A model generated the notes under the pieces. The model made no database searches and was not told the origin of the DNA. It was given only the letters and a program-made list of their open reading frames with translations. Shown in pieces: positions 37,453 to 49,919 of a DNA stretch of 64,000 bases. A program made the translations under genes and the position numbers. The DNA lies in the NCBI RefSeq assembly GCF_000485595.1, contig NW_014577097.1:334971-398970 (forward strand), read 5' to 3'. How positions within the stretch are numbered: the first letter of the stretch is position 1; each line of letters starts with the position of its first letter. This DNA comes from Priapulus caudatus. Lineage: Eukaryota; Priapulida; Priapulimorpha; Priapulimorphida; Priapulidae.

Positions 37453-38050
37453 AGAAGAGAGAAGACGAGACATAGAGAAAGCGAGAGACAGAACGAAGCA
37501 GGAAAGACGAGAGAGACAGAGAGATAGAAGAGAGAGAGAGAGAGCAGAGAGGAAAAGAGAGAGCAGAGATAGAATGAGAGAGAGAGAGAGAGAAGAGAGA
37601 GGCCGAAGAAGGGCGAAGAGGAAAGGCAGACAGGGAGGGAAAAAGAGAGAAATCTCCATAAAAACACAAAACACACACCCGCACCAAGCCCACGACGCAC
37701 ACCACACGCACAGCCAGGAATCGGCCGGCACACACCCACACACGCCGGACGCAACGCACAGCACGGGCACGCACTCACGCAGGGACCATCACATTCACAC
37801 ACACACACACAACAGGGTCCCCCACGCCAAACCACAACAACGACACACGCACACACACCACACGACACACCCACCACACACACATACACACAGCACGCAC
37901 AGCACCTACACCAGAACAGCACAACAACAAAACAGCGCGTAAACGCACACATCACGACAAGTCTTCTGTAATTGGTGGTGAGGTCCATGCAGACTATTAA
38001 GCTTTGATCGAACCATCACACAGTCTCAGCCACCGTGCCAGCTGTCAAGT
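35396..38050. other. Low-complexity DNA without recognised gene
   Basis: An AC/CGCAC-rich region (35930-36290), unremarkable DNA with short frames at 36512-36721, a GA-rich tract (37180-37640) and a second AC-rich region (37660-37935). The minus-strand frame 35709-35909 contains SLRYLFLIRLVEFCNQYL and looks somewhat protein-like, but I recognise no family and see no acceptor. Long Arg/Glu or Ser/Leu frames simply read the GA tract. Confidence 0.55.
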
Positions 38051-38140
38051 CGACTCACCACAGCTTGGGAAAATAAAACAGTGCACTATAGAACTCATCC
38101 TGGCAGTGTAATTTTTTAAAATCCTTCGCGTAGTACTCAC

Positions 38141-38226
38141 CTGGTTTCCTAAGGCATCGGCAGCAGTGACAAGCTGCCGTCTCACGATGTGGTTCGCTTT
38201 CCTCAACAATAATCCTCAGCACGGAG
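38141..38226 (-). CDS. Candidate internal exon, unknown protein
   Basis: On the minus strand an 86-nt segment follows an acceptor GTTTACAG and ends at AAACCAG before GTGAGT, a consensus donor. The single open frame through it has one base, then 28 codons, then one base; the peptide ends ETAACHCCRCLRKP, with a short Cys/His cluster. An upstream Met-initiated frame continues into it from 38315, so it could also be part of a first exon. No homologue recognised and no neighbouring exon found. Confidence 0.27.
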
Positions 38227-38319
38227 CTGTAAACGATAATTGCATCGGTAGTAAAACAACGCCTGCGAAGGCCTAGTAAATGGCGCTTAGTAGTAACAAT
38301 GAAAATGGTGTCCACCGGT

Positions 38320-39073
38320 GAGTGTTGTAAACAATGAGGAAACTGTAGTAACAGAACGCCCTAGTAAACATTGTTTCCCTAAACCTGACCCGAGCACGTG
38401 CGGCTAGTAAGAAAAGCTCACAGAGATGTGTGTCCCCTCGTCTAAGTCAATTTAACCAACTTACATAATTCAGTCCTTATAAAACGTTATTAAACAGAAA
38501 TCGGCTGTCTAACAAATAAGCACTCGACCTGCGTAGCTAAACATTCGGGCGCTCTCGGGCGCTTTTCACTACCAATTTTTATCTCACTCCTCTATCTACT
38601 CATGGCCCCCCCGCCTAACGGCCACTCGTCCCCTACCCGTCTGGTTGTTACTCCCTCCACCACCATCGCCTCGCTGGATTTACCTCCACCCCCCCACCTT
38701 CCCCCTGCCTGCGCCGCTCTCTCTTATGTCTCCCGCTGGCCAAGGCTGCAAATAACAGCCTCGTAAACATCACATCTTCCGATTCATGTCTCAACGCAGC
38801 CTCTGCATATACATACCTCCCCTAGTATTCACCTGCGTGTAGTGCCTGTCTGTCGCTGCGTTGTGTAGTCCTGTGTCCCGCTGTGTTGTGTGTGTGTGTG
38901 TGTTGTGTGCGTACTGTATGCGCTGCGTGCGGGCGTGCGTGCGTGCTGCGATGCGCGCGTCGTCGCGTGGTCGTCTGCAGCCGTCGTGTGTGGTGTGTTG
39001 GTGTGTGTGTGGTGTGGGTGTGCTGTGTGCGGTGTGTGTATTATAATATATACATACTATATATACATACTAT

Positions 39074-39114
<41 letters not shown>

Positions 39115-40059
39115 GTCAAGAGCTAATATACCTCTATCCTAAGTATTATTTAACTCTTGATAATATAACTCTTCGCATCCACTGGCACACGCCTCTGTTC
39201 GCCCGCCAACACGCCCGTATAGTCGCGGTATTCTTCGCAGCCGCTGTACCCTCCTTTAAACGGTCGCTTTCGTAATTATGGATTTCATCATCTCACGTCG
39301 GCTCAGGACGCAGGCTCCTGATTGACAGACTGCGCACAATTAGACCGTGGACTTCCACACCACCTCCAGCGCCGGCCACTCGCCCCCGCGGCAACTCCAC
39401 CATAGTTCACATATAGCGCTCACCACACAAGCCGAGGCAAACGGCTCCCGCCGCGGCCAAGTGTAACTGCAATCTTAGACATCTCGCTAGCACTCTACCA
39501 CTCTACTCCCGGCGCACTCCTATACTTACAGGCGCTCATCCAACGGGAGGCAGGGATTAAATTGGGATTCGCTCTTCCTTTATCGCTTTAATATCATACC
39601 TACTACTGAGTCAGAATGAACCTAAAAATCAAAAAGACAACCACACCGCTTTGGCTAGCTGCTACTCACGACTGGGCCGCGCCGGCACGTATAAGCTCCA
39701 CGAAGATCGCATCGCTACCCGAGGCAATCAAGTCAGGAAGAGATTCCGTAAATAGTACGGAGCATGCGACGGCGTCTGGCAGTTATACCGCCCAGCTCAG
39801 TCCAGTAGCAGCTAGCCCAGAGCGTTGTCTTGTTGATTAGTCTCCATCCAAGAGCAGATAAACGAAGGAGCAACTTCTTTCAATCTCTCCTTGTCTTATA
39901 ATAATCAGCAGTTACAGCTCAGCAAAAGTTTGTGCACTCACACGCCGACTAGCTCCACTTGCTGTTTACATGCAACTCCTCAACATGAGTTCACAGCATT
40001 CCAATGCACCAGGCTTATAGATAGGCTTCAACCTCATCAATTCAATCGATACACGCACG
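38320..40059. other. No recognised gene; GT and TA arrays
   Basis: Mixed DNA, a GT/GC-rich run (38885-39040), a TA run (39067-39110) and the hairpin remnant at 39115-39165. The frame 39616-39840 has no known domain. No splice-flanked segment convinced me. Confidence 0.5.
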
Positions 40060-41890
40060 CGTGCGCCGCTCTCTCTAGCCTCTCTCTCTCTGCGCTGTCC
40101 TCTCATCCTCTCCTCCTCTCCTGCTCATCTCTCGTCTCTCGTGCTCTCTCACCCCACTCCTCCTCTCTCTCTCTCTCCTCTATCTTCTCCTGCCCCCCGG
40201 TCTCTCTATCCTCCACGTCAGTCTCTCTTCTTACTCTCGGTCTCTGTCTCTCCTCTCCTCTCTGCCTCCCGCTCTCTCTCTCTCTCTCTCTCATCCTCCT
40301 CTCTCGTCTCTTTACTCTCTTTTCCTCATGCCTCGTCTCTTTTCTCTATCTCTCTCTCTCTCATCCATCTTCTCTCTCTCCCTTCTCTCTCTATTGCGCC
40401 AGTCCGTCTCTGCCCTTCTCGCCTTCTGCTTTCTCTCCTTCTCTCTCTCTCTCCTCTTCTCTCTCTCTCCCTCTCTCTCTCTCTCTATTGCGCTGTTCCC
40501 CCTTTCTTCTCTTATGACTCCCGCTCTCCTCTCTCTTCTCCTCTCTTGCTCGTGTGCGTGCGTGCTGCGTGTGTGCTGTGTGTGGTGCTGCCTGCCGTTG
40601 GTGCAGTGTGTGTGTGTGCCCGTGTGTTTGTGGCGTGTGTGGCGTGTGAGTGCGTGAGTGTGTTTCGCGTGTGCTGTGCGTGTGGCTGTTGCGCTGTGTA
40701 AAGTGTTATCTACTAACGCGCTAACTTCCCAGAAGAGTATATTCACTACGAAGCAATGGGGTGCCACTCTGAGCGCACTTCATCCCATCCTACGCGGCCC
40801 ATCGTGTGCCACCCGCGTGTGCAGAGGACGACTCAACACGAAATCCACGTCCAAATCCCCGATGTACCCTCCTTCTCTCTCCCCTTCCTCTCTCCCTCTG
40901 TCAATCCCGCTTGTCTCCCTCTGTCACTCGTCCGCCCCTCTCCCTCCCCTCACTCTCATCGACCTCGCTCCGCTCGCTCTCCGCTGCCTCATACGCTAGT
41001 CCTACCACCACCAGCAGCTAGCTGTGTGCACCAGGCGTCCCTTTATCAATCTAACTGCTACCGCGCGCACGCCGCGAGTGGCTCTTCACGACAACACGTG
41101 CTCCCGTCGTCTGCTTGCCAATATCACAAACTCCACGGCCGCACACAGATGGCGCTCCTCGCTCTCCGCTCATTCATCATAAAAAAGGTATCTGAGTATT
41201 CTGAGTGTCAACGAAAGCACTGGTACGAAAGGGCACCTTTGCTGCCCAATCACATGCGCGACGCTGAGGCCACCTAGCGCAGACAAATTGACCGCTTGTT
41301 CACGGCAACAACGGCGGCCACCAACCACGGAGCAAGAGTGTCTATTCTGTCGGACAGAATACGCTGCAAGGTCGCAACCCACCGAGTTCCCTTCCGAACG
41401 GGCTGTTGGCCGGGGCCCGGCTCCGTTTAAGCGTATAAGATCGGCCCGAAAGAAAATTATGAGTTGAGCCACGGCGGACCGAGCGTCGGAGCGGCCCTTA
41501 TTCATGAGCCCTCAATATACGATTGTGCGCTCAGCTGCGGAATCGTAGCAACTTGTCCCTAACTCCGCTACCTCAGCTCCTTCTTCGACGCCCCCTCGGC
41601 TATTTTCCCTCGCCGCCTTCCTCAGTCGTCCACACCCTCTCTCGCAGCAAGCTATATTACTGCAGGTTTCTTCAGTCTACTCGCCACCGCCTGAAACGGC
41701 TGCTCGCACACATGCGCAATATCTCCAGAGAAGAAATATTTTGCAAAAGATTAAATCCATTCAAACAGCAAGAGGAGTTCTATCAATAGGCATAGATTAT
41801 ACTAAATTCCATCAGTAAGACTTCACTATGGTGGCCGAGGGCGCTGGCCACTACAATTTTTACCAGTCTAAGAATAAATAAAAATAGCAA
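40060..41890. repeat. Direct duplication L/M, copy 2, with CT/GT lead-in
   Basis: Second copy of 24727-26160: CT tract (40060-40540), GT tract (40555-40690), then the L/M segment from 40720. It carries many one-base differences from copy 1 and breaks the minus-strand frame seen there. It joins an (AAATCA)n array at 41890 exactly as copy 1 does. Confidence 0.82.
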
Positions 41891-44743
41891 ATAAAAAAAA
41901 CGAAACCAAAATCAAAAATGAACTCAAAATCGAAATCAAAATCAAATTCATCAAAAATAAAAAACGAAATCAAAATCAAAATCAAAAAATCGAAAATCAA
42001 AAATCAAAACGAATCGAAATCAAAAATAAATAAAAATAAAAATAAAAATCGAAACAAAATCGAAAATCAAAATCAAAAATCAACAAATCAAAACGAAAAT
42101 CAAATAAAAATACAAAATAAAAAGTAAAGTGAAATGAGTTTACGACAGGGTTGCCGACAGTCAAAGCTGACAAAGTTTTCGCGTTCGGCCGAGGAGCTTT
42201 GCCACTACCATGATCCCAGGCTTATCCCACAATGCTTGCTATTACCGGAGTGTATCCTGGTGTACAGTGCGCGTTGTATCGGTGTGTACCCGCGGTGCAC
42301 ACGCGTGCACGTGCGTGTACCCGGCGTGCACGTACGTGTACCCCGGGTACGTCGCGTGTATCTGCGTGCTACGTGCGTGACCGCACCGTGCTACGCCGAC
42401 GTGTACCGTGCGTGTACCGCGTGTACGTGCGTGCCACGTGCGTGTACTCGCGTTGTACGTGCGTGTATTCTGCGATGGTACCGCTGCGGCCTGTATCTGC
42501 GGTGTAGCGTGCCGTGCACTCTGCGTGTACGTGCGTGTAATCTCGCGCTCCCGTGCGTGCGTCGCCATCCTGCCGGTGTAACCTGCGTGTACGTGCCGTG
42601 TACCGTGCGTGTACCCACCGATGTGTAAGTGCCGTCGTATCCTCGTGAGTAACGTGCGTGTACCCGCGTGCCACGCTCGCAGTGTACCGCGTGTTGTTGC
42701 GTATATCTGCGGTACTGCGTGAAAATGCAGTTGATTGTAAAATAACGTTTTTTCTAAAATTTTATTTTTCATTTTTAGCTCACTATGAAATCCGCTCAAG
42801 CTGAGCAAATTGATGGGTCGTATCGTCGCTAACGTCGCTCCCGTCCGTCCCTCACTTTCGGCTTCGCGTCAACGACTAACCTCGGGACCGTTTGGCCACA
42901 TGTTTGCAAACTTGGTATAGTTGTTACGCTTCACTCCCACATATTACAAGCTCCTATTTTGAAGCACGCCAGTCGACTCTTCCGAGCCACGGCAATTTTT
43001 TTGGGCAAAATGGAATTGCCTTACCGTCAGTTCACGGTCTCAACGGATTTTGCCTCCTTTTTCGGTCATGTGAATCGAATAAAGGCTAGGGGTTTAATAT
43101 TAAAAACCCACATTTATGCAAATCAGGTAACGGCTTTGACATTATATAGCAATATCATAATAGCACACACAACAGTCTGTGGTGTCACACTCGTCTGTTT
43201 CTCGTTTTTTCAAGATTTTATTGGAACATATCCCTTAATGCCAAAAATCTGGTTTCCTCTCCCACGCCTGCCCGGATAAAACCGTCTATATTAGAGTAAT
43301 GGATTTCACAAAACATGTCGAACGCAGCATAATTCTATTTATTTCAAAACGCTATCGCTACATAAGCGGGTATAGCGCCAATCCACGGCTTATAAATTGT
43401 GATGTCATTTTGGTTTATAAGATTATTATTGCGATATATCAGAATGGCAATCGTTTCCTATAATGTACGCGATGGTTTGCTCAAATCAAAACTGACCTTC
43501 TTCTTGACTCACTCATTTGTGTCTTTTTTTGTGGTGAGCGACCAGTGTCATTGACAACTTTTCATTATTTTTCCAAATCAACTGCATTTCACGCAGTACA
43601 CGACCGTACACGCGGGTACACCGCAACGTACACGCAGGATACACGGCACGTACACGTAGATAGACGCACGCTACACGCGGGACACGCACGGTACACGCCG
43701 CGGCTACACGCAGATACACGCCGTACAAGCGGGTACCACGCACGTACACGCAGAAAATACACGCACGTACAGCCGCACAGATACACGTGGGTACAAGCGC
43801 GGGTAACACGCACGTGCAACGCACGTGACACACGCCGGGGTACACGCCACGTACATGCGACCCTACACGCACCACCGCCTTACCATCGCAGGACTCACAG
43901 CAGACGGTGCACGCGGTACCACACCATACCCCGCGGGCGTCATCCGCACTGCACGCGACGTCACGCACTACGCGACGAATAACACCCGCCGCGCGTACCG
44001 CCGTACGCCGGCCTCGCAGTACGCGAGGATCCAACGCACGATACACGCAGATTACACACACAGACACGCAGGCGTACACGCCGGGTAACACGCACGTGCC
44101 CCACACACGCCGTACACGCGGGCTACACGCGACGCTGCCAACGCAGCCTACACCCACTGTAAGCAGCCGCGAGGGAATAACACCGCTGGTCATGACCGCC
44201 ACGTACACGCACGCGGTAACAACCGCACGTACATCGCGACTACACCCACGTAAGCACGCCAACGATCACGCACGTACCGCGGCGTACACGGTACGTGCAC
44301 GCGGGCTACACGCGCGTACACCGCCACGTACACGCGTGTTGCACGCGGCGTACACACAGATACACGCGGCAATTGTAACACAGATACACGACCGGTAATA
44401 GCCAGCATTGTGGGCATAGCCTGGATCGCACGATGGAAATCATGGTAGGGTGGCAGCTCTCGGCAGACGCGTAACACCTGATTTGCAACTTGCGGCAGCC
44501 TCTTCGGCCAACGCGAAAATGAATTCGCACCTGCTTATATGAGCCTCCGGAACAAGCGTTAAACTCATTTCACTCTTACTTCTTGATTTTGATTTTGACT
44601 TTTGATTTTGATCTTCGACTCTTTATTTTCGATTTTGATTTCTTCTGATAATTGATTAATATGATCTTCGTCTTTGATCTTATGAGTTATCGATTTTGAC
44701 TCTTTGCTTCTTGAAAATTTGGATTTGAATTTGATTTGATTTA
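41890..44743. repeat. Composite element E, inner palindrome with inverted core U
   Basis: Left inner arm: hexamers (41890-42122), GGCCGAG units, minisatellite (42248-42715). Core U is in the opposite orientation to that at 31850-32690 and occupies 42720-43590. Right inner arm: inverted minisatellite (43592-44395), GGCCGAGAG units (44440-44570) and hexamers up to gap 3. The inner arms are symmetric in block order. Confidence 0.87.
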
Positions 44744-44768
44744 NNNNNNNNNNNNNNNNNNNNNNNNN
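44744..44768. other. Assembly gap of 25 N
   Basis: The gap falls inside an (AAATCA)n array on the left, with a second fragment of core U on the right. Confidence 0.99.
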
Positions 44769-47700
44769 ATTTGGTTTTATAAATTAGTATTGGCGATATA
44801 CAGATGGCAATCAGTTTCTATAATGTAGCGTCGATGGTTGGCTCAATCAAAACTGACTTCTCTTATCTCGACTCATTTGTGTCTTTTTTGTGGTGAGGGC
44901 GACAGTAAATCCTCTACTCCAATTTGTAAACATCAAATTTCTTCTTTCTCAAAATGAATTTAAATCATTCACTGTAATATTTTTAATGATTAGATCAAAA
45001 CAATAATATTGGTTCAAATCTCAAATAAATTTATATATATCATTCAGAGAATCTTTATTATTGGCAATATATGATATTCATCTTTATATAGTCGTTTTTA
45101 AATCAAAATATTAATTATTTGTATAATAATTTAAAATCATCATCATATCTAGAAATTAATTATCATTAATATGTCATCTTCAAGAGTCAAATTTGGATTC
45201 ATATTCATCTCACTCATAGTTAATTTAGTCATCCACATATAAGATAATTCTTTATAAATCTCAATTATATTAGTAATCATAATCCTCTGCCGCCTCGACG
45301 TTTTCGCTGGATCGTCACGGGAGAGCGAGGTGGGTGAGAGTTCATAATAATATAAAAAAAAAAATTATAATTAGTTAATCAAGTATAGTTATATTCTATT
45401 TGAGATATCACTTTATTTTCGTCATTGACACTTTCATTATTTTATGTAAATTCAACTGCATTCCACGCAGTACACCGACACGTACACGCGGGTAACACGC
45501 ACGTACACCTGCAGATACACGCACGTACACGTAAGATAGACGGCACGTACACGCGGGTACCGCACGTACACAGCGCCGTTACACGCAATACACCGCCACG
45601 TACACGCGTACACCGCACTTACACGCAATACACCACGTACACGCAGATACACCGTGGTACACGCGGGTTACATCGCACGTGCACCACGTACCGCGGGTAC
45701 ACGCACGTACAGTGCGAGTACACGCACGTACGACGCAGAATACAACGCACGTGCAACGCGGTAGCACGCACATACAACTGCGGAGTACACGCACGCTGCA
45801 CGCGTACACTCCGCACTTTTACGCCGCAGATACACGCACGCACACAGCAGATGACACGCCACAGTACACGCGGTCGTAACGCAAGTACGCCCAGATACAC
45901 GCACTACACGCAGATACACACACGACACGGTACACGCGGGTACACAGCACGTGCCACACGCTACACGCTGGTACCACGCACGTTGCACGCAGCTTACACG
46001 CACGTTACACGCGGGGTCACGCGTCGTATATACGCCAACTATACACACAAGCGGGTTACACGCATACAACACGGCATACACGCACTACACGCAGATACAC
46101 AGCCACGTTACCGCGTGTACACGTACCCTGCCGCGGTGTACACGCGCTACACGCACGTACGAACGCGGTGCTGCACGCGGGTACACACAGATTACACGCG
46201 CAGTTACACCGGAATACACGCAACCTAATAGCAAGCATTGCGTGGCAATAGCCTGGATCGCAATGATCATGAGAGATGGCAGGCTCTCCGGCCAACGCGT
46301 AAACTATTTCACTTTGGCAGCCTTCTCGCGAACAACGCCGAAACTGAATTCACTTTGCGCAGCTCTCGCCAAAGCGTAAACTCTTTCACTTTACTATTTG
46401 ATTTTATTTTGATTTGATTTGATTGTCGTGTTTGATTTTGATTTTGTTTTGATTTGATTTCGATTTTGAATTTCGTTTGATTTTGATGATTTGATGATTT
46501 GGATTTTGATTTATAATTTGATTTTGATTTTGATTTCGATTTGATTTCGATTTTGATTTCGGATTTTGATTCGCTTTTGAATTTGATTTTCGATTTCGTT
46601 TTTTAATATTTTATTTTTGCTTTTATTATTCAGGAGGTTGTAAGAATTGGTAGTGGCACCGTCGGCCACCATACTTCACTTAAGCAATAGGAGAAGACCG
46701 TGCCATTGGTAAACGTCCGCTGCCATATACCAGTATGTAACACAATCTGGCTACGTTAATGGTAATAGCGCCTGAAGACAGTTGCTCGCGCATGCGCAAA
46801 TGTCTCGCCGGAAAAAAATCATTTTGCAAACAAGTGCACAAGGCGACACGCTCAACTGACAGTGTACATGTAGCCAGGTATTCGTGCTGATAGAACTCAC
46901 TGCAACCGAATCAAAGCGCCCTCCTGCCACCGTGCCGTTCGCTCGCTCAGAGCATAGATCTAGGATACATACTATATACAGATCTAAAATCTATAATAGG
47001 CTTTGCCTATACCTCAATTGCGTAGTCTTCTATATATACGTATAAGTTGTTCAGTCGAATTAGTCCTACTCGGCATACAACTTATCTATATCTAGCAGAC
47101 TTAATACCCGTAGCAACACACCAAATTGAGCTTAAAAATATAAATTTCATGTAAGTGACACAGTTAACTGCAACTGTTTCATGCGCAACCTAAAATTTCA
47201 GTGCAAACTGAAAAAAACACAGAAACAAAAAAACAATTGGCGAAAAAAACAAAGACGCAATTTCTATAAGTGAGCCAGGGGAAAAAGTGTCAGCTTGGTG
47301 ACCACTTGGTGAAAAGGAAAATACACGCAAAAATCTATCTAGTCATTGTATCTATCCACTGCACTCTCATGCATCCATCCATCCATGCCACACCAAGCCA
47401 TCCCTCCATCCCATCCATTACATCCATCCATGTCATGCATGCCATGCCATGCCAGCCATGCCACCTCCATCGCCCATGCCATCCACTCCCATCCAAAAAA
47501 ACATCTCATGCGTCTTCCTATTCGAATCCCAAACATATAAAAAATATATATAAATTAATGTAAGATAAAAGACAATGAAATAATAATAATATAATAATAG
47601 TAGTAAATAAATATAATAGTAAAAAAATAGTAAAGTAATTTTTTTCAGTTTTTCAACTTTTTCAAGTTTTCTTTGAAGGAATGTAGTAAATTTATTTTTA

Positions 47701-49205
47701 AAAAAATTTGAACATTAACGCTGAGAGTGGCTAGAAGGTACATGACTAAAGAGTCAGAAATAAAGGATAATACTTTTTGTCCCCAGCTGAGATCGAACAC
47801 GGCAGATCACGGCGTTAATGATAACCGACTACGCATACGGGCGGCGGTCAAGAGAACGCGCAAATAATTGACGTAGCGCTACCTACGGTGCTACAATTTT
47901 TCTTACTTTTTAACTTTTTTAAATTTTGTCTCAGCTCAGAACCATCTGCAAACGTGATGATTCTTAATATGCTTCAGTTAACCGCGATTGGTGAAAAATT
48001 ACAGAGAAAAGCGAGGTCAAACAAACACAACACACGTACACACACACACACACACATCAGCACACACAACACCAACACACACGACACAAGAATATACAAA
48101 AAAGATTAGACCTCTTTATAGTAAGCGATATATAAAGTTGTTGCAGGTAGCGCCTGGTACCGAATTTAGTCTGACCGTACTCACATAACTAGAGCAACTC
48201 CGCACCCTACGAGGTAAAACTAAAAATAATTCAATGAAATTTAGTAATCAGCTACCGTCTGTGTGAGGTGTTCTGGCCTCAAACAAAAATTTTAAAAGGT
48301 AAAAAATTAAAAATTGGATGAAATGTTATGAATTCTATTCATCATATAGCATGGTCCGCGTAGCAGATTACACATCACATCTCTCATCGTACGTGGTTGA
48401 TCACAGTGGTTTAATTGGTCCACCTTAATTCGCGCAGTGGCATACACAATCTGTCTAAGAACACTCGAAATTTCTTATCTAACACCTGGGATTTAACCGC
48501 GGGTTTTGTAGTGTCGCGATAAACATCTTTGGGGAGACATTTATTTCGCCTCTTCAGTGATAGTTTCCCAGAACAGCCCTCCAGAAAGTGTACCTGATTC
48601 TTACCTCGTTTATAGTAAAGTTATTATTTTTCGCCTAATTATGGTGTCGTCTGAGCAGTTCTTCTAAAAGTTAATTATCTGTAATGAAAACAGTGCTCGG
48701 ATTTTATCTTTTTGATTGCTTATTGTTTTTTTACTGTTTGGATGGATGGGATGCCGATGTGGAATGCCGATCATGCGAATGGGACTGGATGGGATGGGAT
48801 CGCATTGGGGAGTTGCATGGCATGTCATGGCAATGGGATGGCATGGCGATGGAGATTATGCGGATGGGGATGGCATGGATGCGGTGCGAATGGCAATGGG
48901 ATGGCATGAATGGATGGATGCATGGATGCGATGGATGGATGCATGGGAATGGATGCATAGATAGATAGATAGTTAGATTTTTATTGGGTATTTTCTTTCA
49001 ACCAAGGAATCAACCAACTGAGTAAAGCCACTGATTTCCCGGGGCAACGCCGGTTATCCGCTAAGTCGATGAAGTAAGATACAGCCTGTGTAACTTAATG
49101 ACTTCGCTTAATATTAAACCATGTATGTCATGGATATGAGTCGAGCGCTAGGTAGTGTGGTGATGGGGAGGGTGGGTGAGGGGTGGAGGGGGGGGGAGGG
49201 TGCGG
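44769..49205 (+). repeat. Composite element E, near-complete arm
   Basis: Order: U fragment (44769-44906), AT-rich insertion, end of U (45421-45465), minisatellite (45468-46225), GGCCGAGAG units (46270-46392), hexamers (46398-46604), J with GCGCATGCGC (46788-46797), K, CATCC array (47365-47470), SINE-like part 2 (minus), AC run, SINE-like part 1, GGATG array (48735-48960), outer end with GGCAACGCCGGTTATCCG and a G-rich tail (49150-49205). About 4.4 kb. Confidence 0.87.
44907..45420. other. 514-bp AT-rich insertion into core U
   Basis: Other U copies read GCGAC, CAGTGTCATTGAC without interruption; here GCGACAGT and GTCATTGACAC are separated by 514 bases. The insert is very AT-rich except for a G/C-rich islet (about 45284-45340). 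No clear terminal repeats, target duplication or coding frame are visible. Confidence 0.7.
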
Positions 49206-49919
49206 GTGAAGAGGGCTCTAATAGCAAAAGCAGTTCAGTCCTTTGTTAACAGTCAACAAATCCATGTTTAACCCTCCTCTTGAAGGTCAAAAGGTTATCA
49301 GACACTTAATCTTCGCACGTCAGCAGAAAGTAGATTTCATGGTCCTTTCAATAAAGTGATAAAAACGGTAGGTCAGCGCTGAAACAAAAGAGTTTTGCAC
49401 TCGGTCCATTAGACCATGTCCTCAGAAAATGTCTGATATCTGACCTTTCCCCTACTGCCCTTTGACCTGTGACCTCCAATTTCGCGTTGGTGATGGGTTT
49501 CCTCCCCATCACACTATACGTCGAATATTAAGAGCGTAGGTCAAGCCATTAAGATTTGTGCCGCAATTCCGTATTTCCTCCTATACCTTAAGTTAAGGGA
49601 GAAATATTCCCCTTCCATTGACACATCTTGACATTTGACCCCCAAATTCGACATCCCGAGTCGCGATTCGCAACCCCCCCACCCCCGACGTCCCGAATAT
49701 CAAGAGCGTACGTCGAGCGGTTAAGATTTGTGCCCAATTGTTGACGAACGCACGGACGGACGGACGCACGGACGGACAATCATGCAATTTTACAAGCTGC
49801 ATCTGACTTCATCAGCTGAGCAAAAAATTATGAATTTAAAATAAAGGGGAGTTATCCTAACGAAACATATTCAATAACTAGAAAGGGCAGTTGTCGCCAA
49901 CTACATGTATCCCCCGTGT
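49206..49919. other. Non-coding spacer with GACGGACG repeats
   Basis: Contains two related stretches ending in AATATTAAGAGCGTAGGTC and AATATCAAGAGCGTACGTC and a GACGGACGGACGCACGGACG run (49751-49779). Such GACGGACG sequences are common in dispersed invertebrate repeats. No gene. Confidence 0.55.

Noticed and set aside
37199-37988. 250-residue Arg/Glu-rich and Ser/Leu-rich frames
   Set aside because: They are the two strands of a GA-rich tract followed by AC repeats; composition alone explains them.
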